NCBI RefSeq assembly: GCF_015751785.1
Contig: NZ_JADOTY010000001.1
Coordinates: 1,302,001-1,366,000, forward strand
Source of the DNA: Micromonospora vinacea
Lineage (GTDB): Bacteria > Actinomycetota > Actinomycetes > Mycobacteriales > Micromonosporaceae
Direction: 5' to 3'
DNA length: 64,000 nucleotides
In this document: positions 42,019 through 50,699 of the stretch, piece by piece
Layout of the letters: every line of letters starts with the position of its first letter
How positions within the stretch are numbered: the first letter of the stretch is position 1
Made by a program: the position numbers and the translations under genes
The notes under the pieces: model-generated
The model's input: the letters and a program-made list of their open reading frames with translations, nothing else
Databases searched by the model: none
What the model was told of the DNA's origin: nothing

Positions 42019-43308
42019 TCAGCCGGCGGTGGCGCGGACGTACGCCACGCACTCGTCGTGCAGCGTCGACCACTGCTCACCGAACGCCTTCTCGGAGGCC
42101 GCCTCAATGGTCCGGCCGTCGTGCACCACCGTCTTGAAGAAGGTCAGCAGCCGCAGCGGCCCGTACCTGTCGACAAGGTGCCGGACGGCCAGGTAACCGA
42201 TGCCGTAGCTGGCGGCGACCCGTTCGGCGGAGGCGTCGTCGGCGGGGTTGACGCCCTCCAACTTGCCGTCCCAGCCGCCCCGGACCATCTTGCGGACGTC
42301 GGCAATCCCCTCGTACCGGTCGACCGCCTGGCCGCCGGCACCGGCGAACTCGGCCAGGCCCTCCACCAACCACCAGGTGAGCTTGCCCGGGTAGCCGCGC
42401 TCCGGTAGTGACGCCGCGTGGGTCAGCTCGTGCCGGAGCAGGTCGTCGGTGCCGCTGTTGGTGAGCCCTTCGGCGTTGAGCACCACCTCGTGGTGGCCGC
42501 CGCCCACTGTGACCGCGTAACCGCCGGTCCATTCCGGGCGCTCCCCGCCGTACCAGCGCTGCCACTCGGTGCGGCCGGCGTAGAAGATCCGGTACCGGTC
42601 CGGCGGTGATCCGGTCACCGCGTATCCGTCGGCGACCTTGGCCGCCGCTTCGGCCTGCGCGAGCAGGCCGGGCAGTTTGCCGCGCAGCGCCGGGGTGGTG
42701 GCGACGATGGTCCGCGCGCCGATGGCGACCGCCAGGTCGCTGATCTCCCACGGTCGGGTGCCGGTCTCCACCGACTTGGATTCCTCCATGGCGACCATCC
42801 GGGGCTGGTCACCGTTCTCCCGCCACCGGGTGCCGATCAGCACTGGGCTGGGCCGGCAGTTCGGCGTGACGAAGCAGTACTGGAAGCGCACCAGCAGCCG
42901 CCACTCGCCGGGCTTGCCGATGATCGGCACGGGCAGCCCACTCGGCTCGGCTCGCCAGCCGGTCACCTTGAGTTCGCGTAGTGCGGCGAACCGTCGGCGC
43001 AGTTCGTTGTGGGCGGCGGGATCGGCGACGGCGAGGAAGCCGGCGCGGTCACCGCCGAGGAGTGCCGCGGACTGCCGGTGGAGCTGGGCGGTGATCCGGT
43101 CGGACAACCCGCGGGCAACTGCGGTGGCCGGGTCGTCGGCCGCCGAGGCACCGACCCGGCTGACAGTGGGGCGCGCGCCTGTCTCCCGGATCACTCCGAC
43201 GACGAGCGTCGCCGGCAGGCCGCAGCCCAGCAGCAGGAAGACCACCACGAGCACCGTCCACAGCGGCCAGAGCCGCCGTGGTGCTGGCTGCTGCACCTCG
43301 TCAGTCAC
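42019..43308 (-). CDS. Membrane-anchored gluzincin-type metallopeptidase
   Basis: 429 residues. One N-terminal membrane helix (LWPLWTVLVVVFLLLGCGLP), an extracellular region (about 45-230) of unknown fold, then a zinc peptidase core: LLRHELTHAAS near residues 290-298 (HExxH) and WWLVEGLAEFAG about 20 residues later, whose Glu is the likely third ligand. This pattern is that of MA-clan/M1-like peptidases. The substrate is unknown. The GTG at 43308 lies 7 nt after a TACCCT -10 box (43316-43321, minus), so it is probably leaderless. It stands just upstream of the ABC exporter but with a separate promoter. Confidence 0.78.
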   Translation of the reverse strand: MTDEVQQPAPRRLWPLWTVLVVVFLLLGCGLPATLVVGVIRETGARPTVSRVGASAADDPATAVARGLSDRITAQLHRQSAALLGGDRAGFLAVADPAAHNELRRRFAALRELKVTGWRAEPSGLPVPIIGKPGEWRLLVRFQYCFVTPNCRPSPVLIGTRWRENGDQPRMVAMEESKSVETGTRPWEISDLAVAIGARTIVATTPALRGKLPGLLAQAEAAAKVADGYAVTGSPPDRYRIFYAGRTEWQRWYGGERPEWTGGYAVTVGGGHHEVVLNAEGLTNSGTDDLLRHELTHAASLPERGYPGKLTWWLVEGLAEFAGAGGQAVDRYEGIADVRKMVRGGWDGKLEGVNPADDASAERVAASYGIGYLAVRHLVDRYGPLRLLTFFKTVVHDGRTIEAASEKAFGEQWSTLHDECVAYVRATAG

Positions 43309-43377
43309 CCGCCGAAGGGTACGACCAAACCCTGAACGCGGCGAGGCCGCCCCGGACCGGTCGGCCCGGCCGCCCGC

Positions 43378-43953
43378 TCACCCGCCGCTGCGCGGCCAGG
43401 AGCGGAACGAGATGTCCATGCTCGCTACCAACTGGTGGTACGAGCGGTCGACGTCTCGGGGCAGGCCGAAGCCGCCCGCGGCCTCCAGGGTCACGAAACC
43501 GTGCAGGGCGCTGCGCAGCGCGCGGGTCGCGTCCACGGCGTCGTCGCCGGTGAGCCCGTACCCGCGCAGCACAGCGAAGATGGCGCCGACGGCCCGTTCG
43601 CCCGCCTCGACGTGCTCCGCGTCGGCCGGGTCGGGCACCCGCTGGGTGGCCGGGTAGCGGCCGGGGTGCCGGAGGGCGTAGTCACGGTAGGCGTCTGCCA
43701 TGGCCCGGAGCGCGTCGCCACCGGAGCGGCCGACGGCGGCGGTGGTCATCGCTGTGGCCAGCTCGGCGGTGGCCAGTGCGGCGAGCTTCTGGACCAGCGC
43801 GTCGGCGCCCTTCACATGTTTGTAGAGGCTCGGTAGCGCGACCCCGAGCCGGCTGGCGAGCGCGGCGAGGGTGAGCTGTTGGAAGCCGACCTCGTCGGCC
43901 AGCCGGGCCGCCTCCCGTACGACGGCCTGCTGGTTGAGGCCGACCCTAGGCAC
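43378..43953 (-). CDS. TetR-family regulator with WHG-type C-terminal domain
   Basis: 191 residues. The N-terminal helix-turn-helix is AARLADEVGFQQLTLAALAS followed by RLGVALPSLYKHVKG. The C-terminal domain contains RALRSALHGFVTLEAAGGFG, the WHG-type TetR ligand domain. It overlaps the hydrolase stop by 8 nt and is therefore cotranscribed with the hydrolase. The palindrome at the hydrolase start (44746-44759) is the natural candidate operator. It may respond to a substrate of the hydrolase. Confidence 0.88.
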   Translation of the reverse strand: MPRVGLNQQAVVREAARLADEVGFQQLTLAALASRLGVALPSLYKHVKGADALVQKLAALATAELATAMTTAAVGRSGGDALRAMADAYRDYALRHPGRYPATQRVPDPADAEHVEAGERAVGAIFAVLRGYGLTGDDAVDATRALRSALHGFVTLEAAGGFGLPRDVDRSYHQLVASMDISFRSWPRSGG

Positions 43954-44746
43954 CGGTACACACCGCCAGGAAGCCGAGCAACTCCTCGGCGGTGCGCTGC
44001 GGCCGGTCGGCGTGCGGGTAGTGACCGGAGTCCTCGATCATCCGGGCCTCGGCGGTGCCGAAGAGCCGGCGGGCGGCCCGCGCCTCCGCGCCCGGGTCGG
44101 GGAAGTCCGGGTCCTTGGAGCCCATCAGCACCAGCACCGGTTGCCGCGCCTGCGGGGCGCGGGCGGTCCAGTGCGGCTCGACCGGTGCGATCACGCCACG
44201 GGTGGCGGCCATCCGGCCGGGCTCGCGCAGGTTGGCCACCATCGAGCGGCGGTACGCGGCGTCGTCGGCGGGCCTGTGCACCGGGAACAGGGTGTTGTGG
44301 AACATCCCGAAGAGTCGGGGGCTGTGCAGCACGGACCACATCGCCATCCGCAGCAGCGGGTTGAGCTTCGGCTGACCGACGAACGCGCCGATCTGCACGA
44401 TGCCGGTGACCAGCTCGGGCGCGTCGGTGGCGGCGAAGACCACCGCCGCCGCGGCGGACGAGCTGCCGACCAGCACGGCCGGACCGGCGTCGAGGTCGCT
44501 GACCACGGCCAGCAGGTCCGCGCCGACCTCCGCCGGGGCGTACGTGGGCCAGCCGGCGCTGGACTCGCCGTGCCCCCGGACGTCGACCGAGGCGACCCGG
44601 TGCCCGGCGGCCACCAGCAGCGGAACGAGGTGCCGGAAGCTCGCCCTGTTCTCCCCCATGCCGTGCGCGAGGACCACCAGCGGCCCGTCGCCCCGCACCT
44701 CGTACGCGATGTGTCCGCCGTCCCGCCGCACCTGGCTAGTTGTCAT
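43946..44746 (-). CDS. Alpha/beta-hydrolase
   Basis: 266 residues. The oxyanion region is VVLAHGMGENRASF, and the nucleophile elbow reads AVLVGSSSAAAAVVFAA (GSSSA, with Ser as candidate nucleophile). The Asp/His region is MGSKDPDFPDPG and EDSGHYPHADRP. The fold is that of esterases and haloperoxidase-like enzymes; the substrate is unknown. The ATG at 44746 follows a TAGCTT -10 box by 7 nt, and a 14-bp palindrome covers this box. It forms a two-gene unit with the TetR gene. Confidence 0.88.
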   Translation of the reverse strand: MTTSQVRRDGGHIAYEVRGDGPLVVLAHGMGENRASFRHLVPLLVAAGHRVASVDVRGHGESSAGWPTYAPAEVGADLLAVVSDLDAGPAVLVGSSSAAAAVVFAATDAPELVTGIVQIGAFVGQPKLNPLLRMAMWSVLHSPRLFGMFHNTLFPVHRPADDAAYRRSMVANLREPGRMAATRGVIAPVEPHWTARAPQARQPVLVLMGSKDPDFPDPGAEARAARRLFGTAEARMIEDSGHYPHADRPQRTAEELLGFLAVCTGA

Positions 44747-44770
44747 AGCTTTAAAGCTAAGCCACTTAGC
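44746..44770. promoter_or_regulatory. Overlapping palindromes on the hydrolase/TetR promoter
   Basis: TAGCTTTAAAGCTA (44746-44759) is a perfect 14-bp AT-rich palindrome that covers the -10 box TAGCTT (44754-44759, minus) and reaches the start codon. Next to it GCTAAG-CCA-CTTAGC (44756-44770) is a second palindrome. They are good candidates for TetR binding. Confidence 0.7.
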
Positions 44771-44799
44771 CAACGATGGCAAGTCTGATAAACCGAAAC

Positions 44800-44834
44800 G
44801 GGCCGGCGGCGACCTTTCGGGTCGCCGCCGGCCC
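44800..44834 (-). terminator. Strong hairpin after proline dehydrogenase
   Basis: A perfect 15-bp stem: GGGCCGGCGGCGACC (44800-44814) and its complement (44820-44834), loop TTTCG. It starts 19 nt past the stop of the proline dehydrogenase gene. Confidence 0.85.
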
Positions 44835-44853
44835 GTCGGCCGAGTCGGAGAGG

Positions 44854-45774
44854 TTACTTCTTGGAGATCAGGGCGCGGCCGAAGAAGACCAGGTTCGCGG
44901 GGCGCTCGGCGAGCCGGCGCATCAGGTAGCCGTACCACTCGTCGCCGTACGGGACGTAGGTGCGCACCGTGTAGCCCTCGCCGGCCAGCCGGGCCTGCTC
45001 CTCGGGGCGGATGCCGTAGAGCATCTGGAACTCGAAGCGCTCCGGCCCCCTGTCGAACCACCGGGCCCGGTCCTCGCCGATGGCGATCATCCGTGGGTCG
45101 TGGGTGGCCAGCATCGGGTACCCGTCGCCGGACATCAGGATGTTCATGCAGCGCACGTACGACTTGTCCACCTCACGGGCCGACTGGTACGCCACCGACT
45201 CCGGCTCCTTGTAGGCGCCCTTGCACAGCCGCACCCGCGACCCGGCCGAGGAGAGCTCCCGGCAGTCCGACTCGGTCCGGCGCAGGTACGCCTGGAGCAC
45301 CGCGCCGGTCGACGGGAAGTCCTTGCGCAGCCGGCTCAGCACCTCCAGCGTCGAGTCGGTGGTGGTGTGGTCCTCCATGTCCAGGGTGACGGTGGTGCCC
45401 GCCGCGTCGGCCGCCGCGCAGATCGCCCGCGCGTTGTCGTACGCCAACTGCTCGTCGAACATCTGGCCGAGGGCGGAGAGCTTCACGCTCACCTCGGCGG
45501 CCGGGGTGAGCCCCGCGGCGCCGAGCATCTTCAGCAGTTTCAGGTATTCGTCCCGGGTGGCGGTGGCCTGCTCGGGGGTGACGGTGTCCTCACCGAGGTG
45601 GTCGAGGGTGACAGCGAGGCCGTCGTCGACGAGCCCGCGGGTCGCGCGCAACGCGTCGTCGGTGGCGGCGCCGGCGACGAACCGGCGGACGACGTCCCGG
45701 GTGTACGGGGCGGTCGCGACGAGCCGCTCGACCTGGGATGACCGGGAGGCGGCGAGGATGACGGAACGGAGCAT
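44854..45774 (-). CDS. Proline dehydrogenase (monofunctional, FAD-dependent)
   Basis: 306 residues, the size of single-domain bacterial PRODH. It oxidises proline to pyrroline-5-carboxylate at the membrane. FAD and substrate motifs are visible: VSVKLSALGQMFD, LDMEDHTTTDSTLE, RVRLCKGAYKEPE and the C-terminal YVPYGDEWYGYLMRRLAERP. The ATG at 45774 lies 6 nt after a TACGCT -10 box (45781-45786, minus). No PutA-type P5C dehydrogenase gene is adjacent. Confidence 0.93.
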   Translation of the reverse strand: MLRSVILAASRSSQVERLVATAPYTRDVVRRFVAGAATDDALRATRGLVDDGLAVTLDHLGEDTVTPEQATATRDEYLKLLKMLGAAGLTPAAEVSVKLSALGQMFDEQLAYDNARAICAAADAAGTTVTLDMEDHTTTDSTLEVLSRLRKDFPSTGAVLQAYLRRTESDCRELSSAGSRVRLCKGAYKEPESVAYQSAREVDKSYVRCMNILMSGDGYPMLATHDPRMIAIGEDRARWFDRGPERFEFQMLYGIRPEEQARLAGEGYTVRTYVPYGDEWYGYLMRRLAERPANLVFFGRALISKK

Positions 45775-45880
45775 GAGCCGAGCGTAACGCCCCTGCCAGG
45801 GCCCTTGCCGAGGGGCGGCCGGGCAGCTCGGCACGGGGGGCGGGGCGGCGGCGGTGGCGCCGATCGGCTACAACGATGCC

Positions 45881-46153
45881 GTGGACCAACGCCCCCGCCG
45901 CCGGCTCCGATCGGCCTCCGTGCAACTCGGCGCGCTCACCGCTCTCGCGCTTGCCCTCTCCGGTTGCAACATGACCTCGGACGACGACGATGACGACGAC
46001 TGCGCCCTCGGCCCGGTCGGCGGCGGCGGCACCGTCGCGCTGGCGATGCGGGTGAGCGACCCGGCCGCCGGTCGCACCGCCCCGGAACCGACCACGGCGG
46101 CCCTGCCCGAGCGCGGCGGATTCGGCACCCACCTCGCCGCCTGCGGCGGCTGA
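45881..46153 (+). CDS. Small lipoprotein with Asp run and C-terminal RGGFG motif
   Basis: 90 residues. A basic N-terminus and hydrophobic core end in the lipobox LALSGC, with lipidated Cys at residue 29. The mature protein starts CNMTSDDDDDDDC and ends PERGGFGTHLAACGG. As I recall, E. coli YgiB-type (DUF1190) lipoproteins also have a late RGGFG motif and sit next to the same ligase family (YgiC). The next gene starts 1 nt after the stop, so the two are coupled. The GTG at 45881 lies 6 nt after a TACAAC -10-like box. Function is unknown; it may be the substrate or partner of the ligase. Confidence 0.75.
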   Translation: MDQRPRRRLRSASVQLGALTALALALSGCNMTSDDDDDDDCALGPVGGGGTVALAMRVSDPAAGRTAPEPTTAALPERGGFGTHLAACGG

Positions 46154-46154
46154 C

Positions 46155-47321
46155 GTGCGCCGCGAGTCGGTCACGCCGCGCCCCGACTGGGACGCCACCA
46201 TCCGGTCGCAGGGGCTGGTCTACGTCGACACCGAACTGCCCGACGGCGGGATCATGTCGTACTGGGACGAGACCGCCGCGTACGCCTTCGACCTCGACGA
46301 GGTGCTGCGGCTGGAGGAGGCCACCGAGGAGCTGCACCGGATGTCGGTGGCCGCCGCCGAGCACGTGGTGGCGCAGCGCCGGTACGCCGAGTTCGGCATC
46401 CCCGAGTGGGCGGCCGAAGCGGTGGCCCGGTCGCTGCGCGAGGCGCCACCCACCCTGTACGGGCGCTTCGACCTCGCGTACGACGGCACCTGGCCGCCGA
46501 AGATGTTGGAGTACAACGCGGACACCCCCACCGCGCTGGTCGAGGCGAGCATCATCCAGTGGTACTGGCTGGAGCAGACCCGGCCGGAGCTGGACCAGTG
46601 GAACAGCCTGCACGAGCGGCTGGTCGGCGCCTGGGCCAAGATCGGGGCGGGGCTGCACGACCCCCGGGTGCACGTGCTCTGGTCGAACGAGGAGGAGTCC
46701 GGCGAGGACCACATGACAGCCGGCTACCTCGCCGAGACCGCCCGGCAGGCCGGCCTGACCGTCGAGCTCCAACCCATCCAGGAGATCGGCTGGGACGGCC
46801 GACGCTTCGTCGACGCCGACGACCGCCCGGTGACCACCTGCTTCAAGCTCTACCCGTGGGAGTGGATGCTGGCCGAGCCGTACGGGCCGGCGGCCCTGGC
46901 CCCGGGCACCCCGACCACCTGGATCGAGCCGGCCTGGAAACTGCTGCTCTCCAACAAGGCGCTGCTCGCGGTCCTCTGGGAGCTGTACCCCGGCCACGAG
47001 TACCTGCTCCCGGCGTACCTCGACTCGCCGCGCGGCATGCCGGAGTACGTCGCCAAGCCACTGCTCGGCCGCGAGGGCGGTTCGGTACGCATCGTCACCG
47101 CCGATGAGGAGATCACCAATCCGGGGATCTACGGCGACGAGGGCTGGTGCTATCAGGAGTTCCGGGCGTTGCCGCAGTTCGCCGGCAACCGAATGGTGCT
47201 GGGCAGCTGGATCGTCGACGGCGAGTCGGCAGGCGTGGGCGTGCGGGAGAGCGCCAGTCTGATCACCGACGGCTACGCGCGGTTCCTGCCGCACTACATC
47301 GACGCGCCGCGCACCCGCTGA
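46155..47321 (+). CDS. Glutathionylspermidine-synthase-family ATP-grasp ligase (YgiC/YjfC-like)
   Basis: 388 residues, only the synthetase part of the family, with no amidase domain. ATP-grasp and substrate residues appear in GRFDLAYDG, PKMLEYNADTPTALVE, KLLLSNKALLAVLWELYP, YVAKPLLGREGGSVRI and WCYQEFRALP. Family enzymes join a carboxylate to an amine using ATP. Glutathione is not expected here, so the real acceptor is open. The tight pairing with a lipoprotein suggests peptide or protein modification (inference). The GTG start is 1 nt from the lipoprotein stop. Confidence 0.9.
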   Translation: MRRESVTPRPDWDATIRSQGLVYVDTELPDGGIMSYWDETAAYAFDLDEVLRLEEATEELHRMSVAAAEHVVAQRRYAEFGIPEWAAEAVARSLREAPPTLYGRFDLAYDGTWPPKMLEYNADTPTALVEASIIQWYWLEQTRPELDQWNSLHERLVGAWAKIGAGLHDPRVHVLWSNEEESGEDHMTAGYLAETARQAGLTVELQPIQEIGWDGRRFVDADDRPVTTCFKLYPWEWMLAEPYGPAALAPGTPTTWIEPAWKLLLSNKALLAVLWELYPGHEYLLPAYLDSPRGMPEYVAKPLLGREGGSVRIVTADEEITNPGIYGDEGWCYQEFRALPQFAGNRMVLGSWIVDGESAGVGVRESASLITDGYARFLPHYIDAPRTR

Positions 47322-47340
47322 GTCGTCTACCGTTGGGGGC

Positions 47341-47928
47341 GTGAACTTCGACGCGTACGCCCGGACCGGCGTTGACCTGGTCAACGCCCGCCTGGACGAC
47401 CTCGACGACCTGCGAGCCCTCTTCCCCGACGAGAACGCCTGGATGCGCGACGAGGTCGCGGACCGGGACGTGGCGATCTTCCGCCGGGCGCAGAAGCGGT
47501 TGCGCGACGTCTTCGAGTACGGCACCTCGGGGCGGGACGCCCAGGCGGTCACCGAGCTGAACGCGCTGCTGGAGGCGTTCCCGGTGCAGCCGCGCATCTC
47601 CGGGCACGACTCCAGCGACTGGCACATGCACGTGACCAGTCGGGGTGCCTCGGTCAGTGCTGAATACCTGGCCGGCGCGGTCTGGGGGCTGTCGGTCTGG
47701 CTCTGCGAGTACGGCAGCGCCCGGTTCGGGGTCTGCGCCGACGAGCGGTGCGGCAACGTCTACCTGGACACGTCGTCAAACTGCTGCCGGCGGTTCTGCT
47801 CGGAGCGCTGCGCCACCCGCTCGCACGTCGCCGCGCACCGCGCCCGCAAGCGGGCGGCGGTCGGCGAGCAGGTGACTGTCGCCCCGCAGCCGACCTCCGC
47901 CGCAGACTCCCTCTCGCCGGTCAGCTGA
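47341..47928 (+). CDS. CGNR zinc-finger protein
   Basis: 195 residues. The N-terminal ABATE domain (about 1-140) precedes a CGNR zinc finger (FGVCADERCGNVYLDTSSN, then CCRRFCSERCATRSHVAAHR). Such proteins are thought to be stress-related or sugar-linked transcription regulators. The GTG at 47341 lies 7 nt after a TACCGT -10 box (47328-47333), so it has its own leaderless promoter 20 bp after the ligase. A functional link to the lipoprotein/ligase pair is possible but unproven. Confidence 0.88.
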   Translation: MNFDAYARTGVDLVNARLDDLDDLRALFPDENAWMRDEVADRDVAIFRRAQKRLRDVFEYGTSGRDAQAVTELNALLEAFPVQPRISGHDSSDWHMHVTSRGASVSAEYLAGAVWGLSVWLCEYGSARFGVCADERCGNVYLDTSSNCCRRFCSERCATRSHVAAHRARKRAAVGEQVTVAPQPTSAADSLSPVS

Positions 47929-47936
47929 CGCCGCCA

Positions 47937-47954
47937 CCGCCCGATCGTGGGCGG
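47937..47954. terminator. Short hairpin between convergent genes
   Basis: CCGCCC (47937-47942), loop GATCGT, GGGCGG (47949-47954), between the CGNR and isomerase stops. Confidence 0.5.
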
Positions 47955-47959
47955 ACGGG

Positions 47960-48766
47960 TCAGGCGTCGACAGGTGACGACGCGGTCAGGTGCTGGCGGG
48001 CGAACTCCAGCGCGGCGCGCAGGTCCGCCTCGCGCACCGCGCGGCTCTTCGCGCCCCGGGTGGCGACCTCCACCGCGACCGCCCCGGTGAAACCTCGACC
48101 GGCCAGCGACGAGAGCAGCTCCCCGCAGGGCTGGGTGCCCCGCCCGGGCACCAGATGCTCGTCGCGGCCCTCGCCGGTGCCGTCACCGAGGTGCACGTGC
48201 GCCAGCCCGGCGCCCATCCGGTCGGCCATCTCCAGCGGGTCGCTGTGCGAGGCCGCGCAGTGCGACAGATCCAGGGTGTACGACGGGTAGCCGGCGTCGG
48301 TCGGATCCCAGCCGGGCACGTACGGGACGAACTGCCGACCCGCCATCCGCACCGGGTACATGTTCTCCACGGCGAAACGCAGCCCGGGGAACCGGTCCGC
48401 GACGGCGGCGAGACCCTCGGCGAAGTTTCGCGCGTATTCGCGCTGCCAGGTGAACGGCGGGTGCACCACGACGGTCGGCGCGCCCAGCGTCTCGGCCAAC
48501 TCGGCGGCCTTGCGCAGCCGCTCCCACGGGTCCGGGCTCCACACCCGCTGGGTGACCAGCAGGCAGGGCGCGTGCACCGAGAGCACCGGCACGTCGTAGT
48601 GCGTGGACAGGCCGCGCAGCGCGCCCGCGTCCTGGCTGACCACGTCGGTCCAGACCATCACCTCGACGCCGTCGTAACCGAGCGCCGCGGCCAGTTGGAA
48701 CGCCGCCGCGGTCGGCTCGGGAAAGACCGACGAGCTGGACAGGAGCACGGGAACGCGGGAAGTCAC
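47960..48766 (-). CDS. Sugar-phosphate isomerase/epimerase (xylose-isomerase-like TIM barrel)
   Basis: 268 residues. An AP-endonuclease-2-like barrel with metal ligands in [32 protein letters not shown] and [20 protein letters not shown], and a final VAVEVATRG. It corresponds in position to Rv0498 of mycobacteria (recalled). The substrate is unknown. The GTG at 48766 lies 7 nt after a TACGCT -10 box (48774-48779, minus). Confidence 0.88.
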   Translation of the reverse strand: MTSRVPVLLSSSSVFPEPTAAAFQLAAALGYDGVEVMVWTDVVSQDAGALRGLSTHYDVPVLSVHAPCLLVTQRVWSPDPWERLRKAAELAETLGAPTVVVHPPFTWQREYARNFAEGLAAVADRFPGLRFAVENMYPVRMAGRQFVPYVPGWDPTDAGYPSYTLDLSHCAASHSDPLEMADRMGAGLAHVHLGDGTGEGRDEHLVPGRGTQPCGELLSSLAGRGFTGAVAVEVATRGAKSRAVREADLRAALEFARQHLTASSPVDA

Positions 48767-48841
48767 ATCAGCCAGCGTAGCCCGGCAGCGCCGGGGGCAT
48801 CGTGACGAGCGCCGGCAAACCTACCGAAAACGGCCTCCGGA

Positions 48842-49786
48842 TCAGATCGGCTCCAGTTGATCGAGCCGGCGGAGGATGACACCCTCCCGCAGCGCCCACG
48901 GGCAGATGTCCAGCGAGTCCAGATCCAGGCGGCGCATCACCGCCTCGGCGACCACGGCACCAGCCAGCAACTGGTGTGCCCGACCCGTGCTGACCCCCTC
49001 CAACTCCATCAACTGCGCCGGTGGGATATGCCGGATGAAGCCGATGACCTGCCGCAGGCCGGCCCGGGTCAGGCTGCGTCGCACCCACAACCCGGAACCG
49101 GACGGGGCCGCCCCGGCCAGTCGGGCCAGGGTGCGGAACGTCTTCGAGGTGGCCACCGCCCGACCCCAGCCCACCTCGGTCATCTGGTCGACGACCTTGT
49201 CCAGCCGGCCGTCCACGTACTCCCGGAGCTTGTCGACGGCCTCCGCCGACGGCGGGGCCGCACTGGCCGGATCGACCCGCAGCCGCTCCCGGGTCAGCCG
49301 ACCCGCCCCGAGTGGCAGGGAGACAGCGACGTCCGGGTCCTCGTCGATGCCGGCGGCGATCTCCAACGAGCCGCCGCCGATGTCCAGCACCAGCAGCCGG
49401 CCCGCCGACCAGCCGAACCACCGCCGCACGGCCAGGAACGTCATCCGCGCCTCGTCCGCACCGGAGAGCACCGCCAGGCGTACGCCGGTCTCGTCCCGGA
49501 CCCGGGCCAGCACCTCGGCCGCGTTTGTGGCGTCGCGCACCGCGGACGTGGCGAACGCGATCAGGTCGTCGGCCGCCAACCCGGTGGCCGCCGCCTTGGC
49601 CATGCCCACCGCCTTGACCAGGCCGTCCGCGCCCGCCTCGGTCAGCGCGCCGTCCGGGCCGATCTGCTCGGCCAGCCGGAGCACCACCTTCTCGGAGTGC
49701 GCCGGCCACGGGTGCGCGCCGTGGTGCGCGTCCACCACGAGGAGATGCACCGTGTTGGATCCGACGTCGAGGACACCCAGTCGCAT
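48842..49786 (-). CDS. ppx: Exopolyphosphatase (Ppx/GppA family)
   Basis: 314 residues, the short actinobacterial Ppx form. Motifs: [17 protein letters not shown] (phosphate 1), [29 protein letters not shown] (phosphate 2) and a C-terminal [20 protein letters not shown]. It releases phosphate from polyphosphate or hydrolyses pppGpp. It sits 3 kb from the phosphate-sensing regX3-senX3 genes, as in mycobacteria. The ATG at 49786 lies 7 nt after TAGGGT (49794-49799, minus). It shares a 74-bp divergent promoter region with the Cys-rich gene. Confidence 0.92.
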   Translation of the reverse strand: MRLGVLDVGSNTVHLLVVDAHHGAHPWPAHSEKVVLRLAEQIGPDGALTEAGADGLVKAVGMAKAAATGLAADDLIAFATSAVRDATNAAEVLARVRDETGVRLAVLSGADEARMTFLAVRRWFGWSAGRLLVLDIGGGSLEIAAGIDEDPDVAVSLPLGAGRLTRERLRVDPASAAPPSAEAVDKLREYVDGRLDKVVDQMTEVGWGRAVATSKTFRTLARLAGAAPSGSGLWVRRSLTRAGLRQVIGFIRHIPPAQLMELEGVSTGRAHQLLAGAVVAEAVMRRLDLDSLDICPWALREGVILRRLDQLEPI

Positions 49787-49860
49787 GGTGAAGACCCTAG
49801 GCGCAACACGTTTGCGCGGCTCACCGGCCTGCGGACGTGACCGCGCGTACGCTGGGCCGA

Positions 49861-50664
49861 GTGACGATGGAGCTCCGTGTGCTGGTGGACGACCCGGGTG
49901 ACCCGCGCAGCCGCGAGGTGCCCCTGGACTTCCCTCGGGAGTGGATCGAGTTCACCGATCCGGCCGACGAGACGCACCTGATCCGGGCCGACCTGACCTG
50001 GTTGCTCTCCCGCTGGACCTGCATCTTCGGCAAGGGTTGCCACGGCATCATCGCCGGCCGGGCCGCCGACGGTTGCTGCTCGCACGGGGCGTTCTTCACC
50101 GACTCGGACGACGAGAAGCGGGTTCGCAACGCCGTCCGGCGGCTCGCCCCGTCGACCTGGCAGCATTTCCGTCGCGGCTTCAAGAACTGGACCGACGAGG
50201 ACACCATCGACGGCAAGAACCCGGCCCGCCGCACCGCCACCCAGGGCGCCGACGGTCCGTGTGTGTTCCTCAACGACGCCGACTTCGCCGGCGGGGGCGG
50301 TTGCGCCCTGCACGCCCAAGCGCTGCGCGACGGGGTGCACCCGTTGGAATACAAGCCGGACGTCTGTTGGCAGCTGCCGATCCGCCGCGATCAGGACTGG
50401 GTGAAGCGGCCGGACAACAGCAAGGTGCTGGTCTCCACGCTGTCCGAGTTCGACCGGCGGGGGTGGGGAGCCGGCGGGCACGACCTGGACTGGTGGTGCA
50501 CCTCCTCGACGGACGCGCACGTCGGCACCGAGCCGATGTACCTGTCGTACGGGCCGGAGCTGACCGCGCTGATCGGCGCTGCCGCGTACGAGCGGTTGGC
50601 CGAGCTGTGCGCGACCAGGACGAAGCAGGGCATGATCGCCCCGCACCCGGCCGACGAGGTCTAG
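49861..50664 (+). CDS. Cys-rich conserved actinobacterial protein (DUF3109-like)
   Basis: 267 residues with no signal peptide. Eight cysteines fall in clusters: [46 protein letters not shown] and DWWCTSS. The order C-FL, C-LH, KP-C-L-PIR resembles DUF3109/UPF0153 proteins, which may bind zinc or iron. The function is not known. The position next to ppx corresponds to Rv0495c of mycobacteria (recalled). The GTG at 49861 lies 7 nt after TACGCT (49848-49853). Confidence 0.75.
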   Translation: MTMELRVLVDDPGDPRSREVPLDFPREWIEFTDPADETHLIRADLTWLLSRWTCIFGKGCHGIIAGRAADGCCSHGAFFTDSDDEKRVRNAVRRLAPSTWQHFRRGFKNWTDEDTIDGKNPARRTATQGADGPCVFLNDADFAGGGGCALHAQALRDGVHPLEYKPDVCWQLPIRRDQDWVKRPDNSKVLVSTLSEFDRRGWGAGGHDLDWWCTSSTDAHVGTEPMYLSYGPELTALIGAAAYERLAELCATRTKQGMIAPHPADEV

Positions 50665-50672
50665 CGGATCTT

Positions 50673-50692
50673 GGTAGCAATCTTGCTACCAT
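50673..50692 (+). promoter_or_regulatory. Toxin-antitoxin operator and -10 box
   Basis: GGTAGCAATCTTGCTACC (50673-50690) is a perfect palindrome with 8-bp arms and a 2-nt centre. The -10 box TACCAT (50687-50692) overlaps its right arm and ends 7 nt before the antitoxin ATG. This is a classic autoregulation layout. Confidence 0.8.
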
Positions 50693-50699
50693 TCAGGTC

